From Limisphaerales bacterium (lineage in GTDB: Bacteria; Verrucomicrobiota; Verrucomicrobiia; Limisphaerales; PALSA-1396): DNA of 6,324 nucleotides. The notes beneath the pieces were generated by a model. It ran no database searches, was not told where the DNA came from, and saw only the letters and a program-made list of their open reading frames with translations. Positions 1 to 5,647 of the stretch are shown here, piece by piece. The stretch covers positions 627 through 6,950 of the forward strand of contig PLJQ01000136.1 of NCBI GenBank assembly GCA_003140275.1. The letters are read 5' to 3'. Numbering within the stretch: position 1 is the stretch's first letter; every line of letters begins with the position of its first letter. Position numbers and translations under genes: made by a program.

Positions 1-1076
1 TCTACATCATCAAGGAGAACCGCACTTACGACCAGGTCTTCGGCGATTTCAAGGACGCCGACGGCAAGCCGGCGGGCAACGGCGATCCCAGGCTCGTCAT
101 GTTCGGCGAAAGCGTCACGCCCAATCAACATCAACTCGCGCGCGATTACGTCCTGCTCGACAATCTCTATTGCAACGGCGAAGTCAGCGTGGACGGACAC
201 AGTTGGTGCGACGCCGCCATCGCCACCGACTACAATCAACGCTCCTGGATACTCAACTACTCCGGACATGGCCGTTTGTCTGGCAACGAAGAAATGGAAA
301 ATCCCGCCGCCGGTTATTTGTGGGACCTTTGCCGCCGGCAGGGATTGACCTACAAAAATTACGGCGAAGGCGCGCAACGTGTTCCGTCAATCAATCGTGG
401 GAAATGGGACGCTGCCCGCGACATGGATAAAGCGGACTCGTGGATCAATGACCTGCACGCCGCCGAGACGAACGGTGAACTGCCGCGATTCACCATCATG
501 TCCCTTGGCGAAAATCACACGCGCGGCACCAAACCCGGCGAATACACACCCGACGCCAGCGTGGGCAGCAACGACCTCGGCCTCGGCAAAATGGTGGTAG
601 CGGCGACGCGCAGCAAATTCTGGAATCAAATGGCCATCTTCGTCATCGAAGACGACGCCCAGAACGGCCCTGACCACGTGGACGCGCATCGCACTGCCGG
701 CCTGGTCATCAGTCCCTATTGCAAGCGCCATGTCGTCGATAGCACCCTCTACACCACCGCCAGCATGGTCCGCACGATGGAATTGATCCTCGGTCTGCCA
801 CCGCTGACGCAATACGACGCCGGTGCCACACCGATGTTCAACTGTTTTCGCGCCGCTGCCGCGTTAAGTCCCTATACCATGCTCACGCCGCAAGTCGATT
901 TGAACGCGAAGAACACGACGAAGTCTCCCTTTGCCAAAGAATCCAGCCGGATGAACTTCAGCGAATACGATCTCGCGCCCGAAGACGAACTCAACCGCAT
1001 CCTCTGGTATGTGGCCAAAGGGCCGGACGTGCCGTATCCCACGCCCATTCACCGCGCGCTGTTCACCCAACCGTGA
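1..1076 (+). CDS. Phosphoesterase family protein (PF04185-like, alkaline phosphatase superfamily), 5' truncated
   Basis: The reading frame is open from base 3 and gives 357 residues to a TGA at 1074-1076, so the N-terminus lies outside the window. The ATG at 99 is internal, because the family motif YIIKENRTYDQVFGD is encoded before it at 3-47. Other family-like motifs are SLGENHT (around 501-521) and VIEDDAQNGPDHVDAHRT (around 642-695). The acidic and histidine residues of the latter are the expected metal ligands of this superfamily. The family hydrolyses phosphate esters and includes phospholipase C and acid phosphatase relatives. Bacterial homologues with this C-terminal part often carry an N-terminal beta-propeller and are exported, but neither can be checked here. 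The true substrate is unknown. It converges on the secreted-protein gene ending at 1154. The 77 bp between them hold no convincing hairpin with a T run. Family assignment is firm; the substrate is not. Confidence 0.9.
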   Translation, partial: YIIKENRTYDQVFGDFKDADGKPAGNGDPRLVMFGESVTPNQHQLARDYVLLDNLYCNGEVSVDGHSWCDAAIATDYNQRSWILNYSGHGRLSGNEEMENPAAGYLWDLCRRQGLTYKNYGEGAQRVPSINRGKWDAARDMDKADSWINDLHAAETNGELPRFTIMSLGENHTRGTKPGEYTPDASVGSNDLGLGKMVVAATRSKFWNQMAIFVIEDDAQNGPDHVDAHRTAGLVISPYCKRHVVDSTLYTTASMVRTMELILGLPPLTQYDAGATPMFNCFRAAAALSPYTMLTPQVDLNAKNTTKSPFAKESSRMNFSEYDLAPEDELNRILWYVAKGPDVPYPTPIHRALFTQP

Positions 1077-1153
1077 TTCACGCCAGCGCCGCAGACAGCG
1101 GGAGTGCCAGGGTTTTTGGCGTTCACTGAACAGTCGCCGATCTTTGAACTCCC

Positions 1154-2365
1154 TCAGGGTACGGACAACCGGAAGAACGCATTGCCGGTTCCAACCGACC
1201 ACGTCACTTGGTTGGTGGTTCCGGATCCGGGCACCACCTGCCAGTCCGGGTTTGTCAGGCTGAAAGTTCGCTGGAGCAATGATCCCACGGCCCCGGCGTT
1301 CCAGGACAAAACCAGGTTACCGTCCGATCCGAGGCTCGAAATCTGGAGTTTAGGCGGACTCAGGTAATAGCCCATGATCGGTTCAGCCGTGTTCGAAGCC
1401 CACTGGCCGCCAGGAGCCAACTCGCCACTGGCTTCCAGCGAGAATGAGATATTGATCGTTTTTCCCAGAGAGATAATGGGCTTGGCAGAGGTATGGGGTT
1501 GTGAAGCATCTCGCATGAAGCCTCGAAACGGAGCCACCATCTCCGCTTCGTGGCCGTCCGGCGAGAGTGCAATGCGGATAATTCCCTGGTAACTTGTCCC
1601 CCTGTCCGCGACGAACCTGATACTGGCATAATCGTCAGGCGGTGGGAGGTTATTTGTTCCGGAGTTCGGACCGCCCGGACTGTCGAACCACACCCACTCG
1701 GGATAGAATTTGTAAGAGCCTGGCAGCACGCGAACGATGCCGTTCATCTGGTCCTGAAACGCGGCGTCCAATTGCGCCTGATTGGTGGCGCCGTGATTGA
1801 GGTAGTTGCCTTTGTTGGGATGGCCGCCGTAAAACTCAAACTCCATGTTCATGTCGTAGCCGTAGGTGGTCGGATAGTAACCGCCCTCATACAATCCGTA
1901 GCCGGTGTTCGTATTGTTGTCCACGTCGATGGTGACGATGACGTAGTAACGCCCCTGTTGCGTGGCGTTGCTGATGGTGTTACCGATTATTCCGGCCGAC
2001 CGAAAGTAGGCGTAGAGGTTGGACACATCGTGGGTGAACTTATACTCGAGCAGATCAACATCGGGGTGGTTCACATAGTAGGGAACGTAGCCGGAGGTAT
2101 CCCCGTCGGTGTCATGGGTGTTAGGAATGCCGTTATGGACATTTGTGCCCACCGGATCGTAATACGACGGCACAGAGGCCCAGTCCGAGAAGTCACCGTC
2201 AATCGTGATTTTATGGATGTCCTCCGCCAAGGCCGCCGCCGTGATCCCGACGAACAAGGCAATACAGACTGCTGCTTTCAACAGAACACTTGATCTTGGA
2301 TTGATAGGAATTTGTTTTTTTGACGCTTCGTTGGTTGCGGCGAATTGGTTTTTAACCGGGGTCAC
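1154..2365 (-). CDS. Secreted protein with CBM9/DOMON-like beta-sandwich region and C-terminal verrucomicrobial-type repeat domain
   Basis: This is a 403-residue protein from a GTG at 2365. Residues about 27-47 (VLLKAAVCIALFVGITAAALA, then E) form a signal peptide ending in a typical A-x-A site. Next comes ITIDGDFSDWASV (about 53-65), the opening motif of carbohydrate-binding family 9-like/DOMON-like beta-sandwich domains. A long aromatic and Asn/Gly-rich region follows, including DVDNNTNTGYG. The last 65 residues (LSWNAGAVGSLLQRT...W.VV...AFFRLSVP) match a short beta domain often found at the C-terminus of exported Verrucomicrobiota proteins. There is no catalytic motif, so an extracellular sugar or surface binding role is inferred, not shown. 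The start is uncertain. The frame is open to a GTG at 2449, 4 bp after the hupE-like stop. The GTG at 2365 has AAAGG 5 nt upstream. A TTG at 2281 gives the shortest signal peptide (MKAAVCIALFVG...). A strong promoter sits just upstream. Confidence 0.8.
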   Translation of the reverse strand: MTPVKNQFAATNEASKKQIPINPRSSVLLKAAVCIALFVGITAAALAEDIHKITIDGDFSDWASVPSYYDPVGTNVHNGIPNTHDTDGDTSGYVPYYVNHPDVDLLEYKFTHDVSNLYAYFRSAGIIGNTISNATQQGRYYVIVTIDVDNNTNTGYGLYEGGYYPTTYGYDMNMEFEFYGGHPNKGNYLNHGATNQAQLDAAFQDQMNGIVRVLPGSYKFYPEWVWFDSPGGPNSGTNNLPPPDDYASIRFVADRGTSYQGIIRIALSPDGHEAEMVAPFRGFMRDASQPHTSAKPIISLGKTINISFSLEASGELAPGGQWASNTAEPIMGYYLSPPKLQISSLGSDGNLVLSWNAGAVGSLLQRTFSLTNPDWQVVPGSGTTNQVTWSVGTGNAFFRLSVP

Positions 2366-2372
2366 TTTAGCC

Positions 2373-2400
2373 TTTATAGCTCGCCTTGGATCGCTGTCAA
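2373..2400 (-). promoter_or_regulatory. Predicted sigma70-type promoter for the secreted-protein gene
   Basis: On the minus strand, TTGACA (2400-2395) is followed after 16 nt by TATAAA (2378-2373). This matches the -35 consensus exactly and the -10 consensus at five of six positions. It lies in the gap after the hupE-like stop at 2454 and reads toward the secreted-protein gene, so that gene probably has its own transcript in addition to any read-through. The predicted transcription start, about 7 nt past the -10, falls at the GTG at 2365. The AAAGG (2375-2371) that would act as ribosome binding site for that GTG overlaps the -10, so it would be absent from this transcript. No experimental support is available. 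Confidence 0.55.
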
Positions 2401-2453
2401 GCCCGCAACAGGTGGCATTGCGACCGGCAGTCAAGGGAGAGTGAACCACTGTT

Positions 2454-3722
2454 TTATCTCAGAGCAGCGATCAAATAAAATATGCCCGCCATGGAGATGG
2501 CCGCTGAACCGTAGCGCCGTGCCCGCGCGGTAATCTGGTTTCGACGGGCTTCGTCCGGTTGCGTTGCGCGGGCCAATTTCAAGGCGCAAAAAACCGGCAG
2601 CACCACGATCTGGTGCCCCACCTCGACACCGATGCTGAACGCGATGATGGCTAATCCGACCGCCATGCCCGCCATGCCTTCCATGGCGCTCAACAATCCG
2701 CCCGCGAAGCCAAGTCCATGGAACAGCCCAAAAAAGAAAGCCACGGCAAGCCGCGACCATCCTCGCGTGCGCTCTGGCCAAAACACATTTTGCACGGCCA
2801 CAAAAACGATGCTGGCGGCAATCATCGGTTCGACCACGTTCGACGGCAGCCGGACCAGATCGAGCACCGCCAGCGTCAGCGTGATGGTGTGGGCCAGCGT
2901 AAACGCAGTAATGACCTTGACCAGATCCCAAAGTGTCACCGTCGCCAGTACGAGCGCGCCGATGAACAGGAGATGATCGTAGCCGCTCAGGATGTGCATG
3001 ATCCCGTGGCGCAAATATTCTTTGACCATCCGCCATTTGTCCAAGTGGGGCGTGCGCGATTGATCGCCCGTGGACTCGGCCTTCCAATCGCACGCATAAA
3101 CCAGCGGCTCTTTAAACGTGAGCAGCAGCCCTTCGGTGGACTGCCGTTCGTGTTGACCGATGCGCACGACGTAAGTGGCTTCCCATGGATTGCCGGGCGC
3201 GTATTCAAATTCCCGCAGCACGTTCTGTCGGATACGCACCGTTCGCGGCAGCGAACTCAAAGCGTATTCAAAATCATAGACCACACGGTCGCTTGGACTG
3301 TTCGAAGAGGATTGTGACGTGAGACTTCCCGGCTCGATGATGTTCACCAGTCGGCCAGTGAGGACTTCTCCATCTGAGGAGACTTGAAAGTGTTTGAGCA
3401 GATATTGGGCATGCTTCCTCCAGACATCGATGAAGGGGTTGCCTTTGTCGTCGCCAGTGGCGCCCAGCGCGCTGGCGACAAACACTTCTTCGGTCGCCAC
3501 GCGGATATGCAGGGTAATCTTGTCAGGAAAAATCTCTGCATCCAAGGCATTTTGCGAAACCGGATGGGCGACCGCCACGCGTTCACTCGTCAGCCATGAG
3601 AGCAAGAGCAGCAACCCAAGCCCGGCCCACAATGGACAACGGGATCGCATCGTTTTCTTTTCTTCGATCGACATGAACTCAGAACGCTCGCACAACCATT
3701 TCCCTTCAGGTAGGGACATCAT
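2454..3722 (-). CDS. HupE/UreJ-like membrane protein with extracytoplasmic N-terminal region
   Basis: This 422-residue protein has a signal sequence (LWAGLGLLLLLSWLTSERVAVA, about 31-52, then HPVSQ) and an extracytoplasmic region of roughly 180 residues. About six membrane segments follow (near 240-265, 269-290, 296-315, 324-343, 352-381 and 404-421). The HupE/UreJ_2-type signature motifs are present: SGYDHLLFIGALV (246-258), TLAHTITLTLA (275-285), FGLFHGLGFAGG (331-342) and GVEVGH (365-370). Their histidines (H250, H278, H335, H370) lie in or beside membrane helices and suggest metal handling. Classical HupE/UreJ proteins are nickel permease-like accessory proteins of NiFe hydrogenase or urease, but neither enzyme is encoded here, so the cargo is unknown. 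The start overlaps the upstream gene by 17 bp. In-frame alternatives are TTG 3695 with AAGGG upstream, ATG 3674, and ATG 3650, which gives the most compact signal peptide. The family call is firm; the start is not. Confidence 0.88.
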   Translation of the reverse strand: MMSLPEGKWLCERSEFMSIEEKKTMRSRCPLWAGLGLLLLLSWLTSERVAVAHPVSQNALDAEIFPDKITLHIRVATEEVFVASALGATGDDKGNPFIDVWRKHAQYLLKHFQVSSDGEVLTGRLVNIIEPGSLTSQSSSNSPSDRVVYDFEYALSSLPRTVRIRQNVLREFEYAPGNPWEATYVVRIGQHERQSTEGLLLTFKEPLVYACDWKAESTGDQSRTPHLDKWRMVKEYLRHGIMHILSGYDHLLFIGALVLATVTLWDLVKVITAFTLAHTITLTLAVLDLVRLPSNVVEPMIAASIVFVAVQNVFWPERTRGWSRLAVAFFFGLFHGLGFAGGLLSAMEGMAGMAVGLAIIAFSIGVEVGHQIVVLPVFCALKLARATQPDEARRNQITARARRYGSAAISMAGIFYLIAALR

Positions 3723-4071
3723 TTCTTTTTTTCCATCGGTTCAGTCGCCAGAAGAAAATCCCGAAGAAAATCGCCCCACAACCATTAACGCCGACGGTGT
3801 AACCAAGTTTGTATGTGCGGCCGGTGTTGTTCTTCGCGTAAATAGGCACATCGACACCGACCAGCAGGTTGGGGAGAGCGCAGGGCATCATTGCCCCCTG
3901 CATGACTCCTTGGGCAAAACCAGCGGGATGGGCACTTTCATTGATCCTTACCGAAACACGCTTCAGTGCCCAGCCGATCGTCCAAGCCAGAAGCAGAACA
4001 TAAAACAACCGCGCGAGCAATTTTCTCCACGAACGCGGTGGCGCGCCGGCTTTGGCTTGTGTCTCGGACAT
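3706..4071 (-). CDS. Small two-helix membrane protein of unknown function, overlapping the HupE-like gene
   Basis: A 121-residue protein from ATG 4071 (MSETQAKAGAPPRSWRK...), with GGA about 5 nt before the start. The frame stays open upstream to 4356, but that part is low-complexity Arg/Pro/Ser-rich sequence lying antisense to the methyltransferase and is not believed. One membrane helix lies at about 18-37 (LLARLFYVLLLAWTIGWAL) and another at about 94-109 (GVNGCGAIFFGIFFWR). Between them is a Gly/Met/Pro-rich stretch (HPAGFAQGVMQGAMMPCALP) and the segment DVPIYAKNNTGRTYKLGY (74-91), whose density of Gly, Asn and aromatic residues looks like a conserved motif. It ends in a basic tail, RLNRWKKRN. 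I recognise no named domain. Its stop lies inside the start region of the HupE-like gene (17 bp overlap), which suggests translational coupling and a shared membrane role. This is inference from position only. Confidence 0.75.
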   Translation of the reverse strand: MSETQAKAGAPPRSWRKLLARLFYVLLLAWTIGWALKRVSVRINESAHPAGFAQGVMQGAMMPCALPNLLVGVDVPIYAKNNTGRTYKLGYTVGVNGCGAIFFGIFFWRLNRWKKRNDVPT

Positions 4072-4091
4072 GGTTTCCGTAGAGCAAGAGC
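4072..4091. promoter_or_regulatory. 20-bp divergent gap between two start codons
   Basis: Only 20 bp separate the ATG of the 121-residue membrane protein (minus strand, 4071) from the ATG of the methyltransferase (plus strand, 4092). That is too short to hold a complete promoter for either gene. Each promoter must lie inside the other gene's coding sequence, or one start is placed wrongly. I looked on both strands within about 80 bp and found no convincing -35/-10 pair, so no promoter is called. On the plus strand the only purine-rich stretch is AGAGCAAGAG just before ATG 4092. Confidence 0.4.
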
Positions 4092-4777
4092 ATGTTTTTG
4101 AGTCAGCGCGCCACGCAAGCAGAATATTTTGATGCTGTGGATCGATCCTTTGCCGAGGTGGCCGACGGCTATCGCCAACTGGCGCGCGCAAACCGGGGTT
4201 TTTTTCGCATCCTTTTGAATTTGTATTGCCACGTTTGCTGGGCCAGGAGCGTTCCCGGTCTCTTTCCCTGCTGGATATGGGCGCGGGCGACGGATCACTG
4301 GGAATTAGATTGGCACGTTGGGCGGCGCGGCAAGGGTGGGATTGGCGCTTTACCAACCTGGACCTTAACCCGCACGCTTTACGTCTGAACTCTCACAACC
4401 GCAACCTCGCCGGTTCGGTGTTGGCGCTGCCCTTTCGTGATGCCAGCTTCGATGCGGTGATCGCTTCACAAATGACGCATCATTTATTTTCCAACGCTGA
4501 ACTCATTCAACATTTTCGGGAGGCCTGGCGAGTGACCCGCGATGCGCTTGTCCTGAGTGATCTGCATCGTAATGCGTGCCTGTATGGACTGGTCTGGTTT
4601 TGGGTGCATGCGCTGGGTTTCTCGGCCAATCTTCGTGGTGATGGACTGCTTTCGGTGCGCCGGGGATTTCGGGTGCCGGAGTGGCGGCGCCTGGCGCAGC
4701 AAGCCGGCATTCTCCACGGACACGCCTGGCTTTATTTGGGCGCCAGAATCATGCTGGACGCGTGCAAAGAAGATTGA
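4092..4777 (+). CDS. Class I SAM-dependent methyltransferase, interrupted by a frame change at a T7 run
   Basis: The N-terminal part reads from ATG 4092 in one frame (MFLSQRATQAEYFDAVDRSFAEV...ANRGFF, 38 residues). The rest continues in the -1 frame from 4205 (SHPFEFVLPRLLGQERSRS...) to a TGA at 4775-4777. Joined, they give 228 residues, a normal length for a class I methyltransferase. Motif I is LLDMGAGDGSLG (about 60-71), the acidic strand-2 motif is NLDLNP (89-94), and motif II is LPFRDASFDAVIASQMTHH (113-131). These bind SAM in the Methyltransf_11/25-type fold. The C-terminal part (SDLHRNACLYGLVW...LSVRRGFRVPEW) resembles, from memory, methyltransferases found beside type III polyketide synthases, but none is present here. 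Without the shift the first frame ends at 4388 as a 98-residue product lacking all SAM motifs. A TTG at 4226 could start a shortened protein of 183 residues. The gene may be a real gene with an indel, a pseudogene, an assembly error, or a recoded gene. Confidence 0.8.
4199..4205 (+). other. T TTT TTT heptamer at the methyltransferase frame junction
   Basis: The upstream frame reads ggT TTT TTT cgc, which places the seven T exactly as an X_XXY_YYZ slippery heptamer. A -1 slip here continues as TCG CAT CCT TTT GAA and joins the two halves of the methyltransferase with no residue lost. The same repair results from one additional T in the run. Downstream structure is weak: the best hairpin seen is a 5-bp stem about 35 nt away (CTGGG with CCCGG), and no AGGAGG-like stimulator lies upstream. 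The sequence therefore allows recoding but does not demonstrate it. Confidence 0.6.
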
Positions 4778-4807
4778 TTTCAATTTTTTGATTTCAAATT
4801 CGAAATC
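4774..4807. repeat. AT-rich repeat element spanning the convergent gene ends
   Basis: TTGATTTCAA occurs twice without mismatch (4774-4783 and 4788-4797). The second copy runs into a 6-bp inverted repeat, GATTTC (4790-4795) and GAAATC (4802-4807), around a 6-nt loop. The first copy supplies both convergent stop codons: TGA 4775-4777 for the methyltransferase, and TCA 4780-4782, read on the minus strand as TGA, for the glycosyltransferase. The inverted repeat has no T run behind the stem in either direction, so it is not a classical terminator. It resembles the GATTTCAAATTTGAAATC-type intergenic repeats I recall from Verrucomicrobiota and Planctomycetota; this is from memory, not a search. Confidence 0.5.
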
Positions 4808-5478
4808 ATCCGACCCTCGCGACGACGCCAACGAAACCAGCGCAACGCATCGCGCAGTGGATGAATCTTGCTGCTTTCATCGTTGTAAATGACCTCGATT
4901 GGAAAAAAACGAACGTCGTGCCCGCCCGCAATAAAGGCCAGCAGTAACTCAGACTCGATTTCGAAGTGAGTGGTTTCGAGCGGCAAGGTTGACCAAACGT
5001 CGAGCTTCATCAAGCGAAAGCCACATTGCGAGTCGGGCAAAAATTGACCTGCCATTTGGGAGAGCCGCCGACTCATCCAACGGTTAACCTGTCGCCTCAA
5101 CCAGGGCATTTGGGAGGGGTTCGTCATTCGATTTCCCACGACCAGCGTCGCCCCCTCTTTTTCGGCGAAGGCCAACAATGCGGGAATATCGTTTGCGGAA
5201 TGTTGCCCGTCGCCATCCATCGTCATAGCCCATTTAAATCCCCGTTCAAACACCCGCCGCCAACCGACACTCAAGGCGGCGCCCTTGCCGCAAGTTTGTC
5301 CAAGACAGATGACTTGCGCGCCCGCATTTTCGGCCAACGCCGCAGTTTGATCGGTCGAACCGTCATCGACGACCATTACCGTGGGAATGTGCGCCCGCAC
5401 CGCCGTGACGAACGACTCAATTTTCCGCGCCTCATTCAGGCAGGGAACAACCACCGCGCACTCGTTCGCCCAATTCAT
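4780..5478 (-). CDS. Family 2 glycosyltransferase (dolichol-phosphate mannosyltransferase-like)
   Basis: This 232-residue protein is predicted to be cytoplasmic and to transfer a sugar from a nucleotide donor to a lipid or glycan acceptor. The GT-A fold motifs are in order: VVVPCLNEA (9-17), VMVVDDGSTDQT (34-45), the metal-binding DxD in MTMDGDGQHS (86-95), and VVGNRM (113-118). The later motifs are DSQCGFRLMK (149-158), HFEIESELL (171-179) and YNDESSKIHPLRDALRWFRW (198-217). This order is typical of DPM1-like GT2 enzymes of roughly 230-250 residues. No C-terminal membrane helix is present, so it is the soluble, single-domain form. The last residues (MISNLKSKN) are encoded by the AT-rich repeat at 4774-4807 and look like an acquired tail. 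Start ATG 5478 directly precedes the first beta strand and has no clear Shine-Dalgarno site. Donor and acceptor cannot be told from sequence. Confidence 0.9.
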   Translation of the reverse strand: MNWANECAVVVPCLNEARKIESFVTAVRAHIPTVMVVDDGSTDQTAALAENAGAQVICLGQTCGKGAALSVGWRRVFERGFKWAMTMDGDGQHSANDIPALLAFAEKEGATLVVGNRMTNPSQMPWLRRQVNRWMSRRLSQMAGQFLPDSQCGFRLMKLDVWSTLPLETTHFEIESELLLAFIAGGHDVRFFPIEVIYNDESSKIHPLRDALRWFRWRRREGRMISNLKSKN

Positions 5479-5647
5479 GCTGCAAAGCTAGAGAATGAGA
5501 TTACTGTGTCCAGCGATTTTCCAAAAGAAGCGAATCGGCGCCTCGCGATCCAGCAGTCAATCGTTAAGGTCCCGGCGTTTTATCCTGCTTACCATCCACG
5601 AATTAAAGTTTGCGCTCTGACACGCGGCAGTTTTAACTTAACCGATA
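5479..5647. promoter_or_regulatory. 169-bp divergent intergenic region
   Basis: This separates the glycosyltransferase (minus) from the radical SAM gene (plus) and should hold both promoters. Only weak candidates were seen. On the minus strand there is a TAATCT near 5497-5502 with a poor TTTTGG about 17 nt upstream. On the plus strand GATAAT (5644-5649) overlaps the start codon and has no -35 at a proper distance. GTTAAG (near 5563) and CTTAAC (near 5634) are complementary but about 70 bp apart. No small gene with a credible start was found. Confidence 0.35.

Noticed and set aside
387..812. Minus-strand open frame inside the phosphoesterase gene
   Set aside because: It overlaps the metal-binding motifs of the phosphoesterase and is a shadow.
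1077..1153. Bidirectional terminator between the convergent genes
   Set aside because: Only ACGCCA (1080-1085) and TGGCGT (1117-1122) pair, across a loop of about 31 nt, with no following T run.
1550..2293. Long plus-strand open frame (247 codons) opposite the secreted protein
   Set aside because: It is the antisense shadow of a well-supported gene with a signal peptide and domain motifs. Its Val/Gly-rich translation matches no family I recognise.
2718..3317. Plus-strand open frame (199 codons) opposite the HupE-like gene
   Set aside because: Its translation is rich in Arg, His and Gln with no domain signal, as expected of an antisense frame over a membrane protein gene.
3394..4101. Plus-strand open frame (235 codons) across two minus-strand genes
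   Set aside because: It lies antisense to the HupE-like gene start and the whole 121-residue gene, and has no recognisable motif.
4072..4356. 95-residue N-terminal extension of the 121-residue membrane protein
   Set aside because: The extension is low-complexity Arg/Pro/Ser-rich sequence antisense to the methyltransferase, and ATG 4071 gives a compact protein with a normal first helix.
4790..4807. Rho-independent terminator at the methyltransferase/glycosyltransferase junction
   Set aside because: The stem is only 6 bp, mostly A-T, and is not followed by a T run on either strand.
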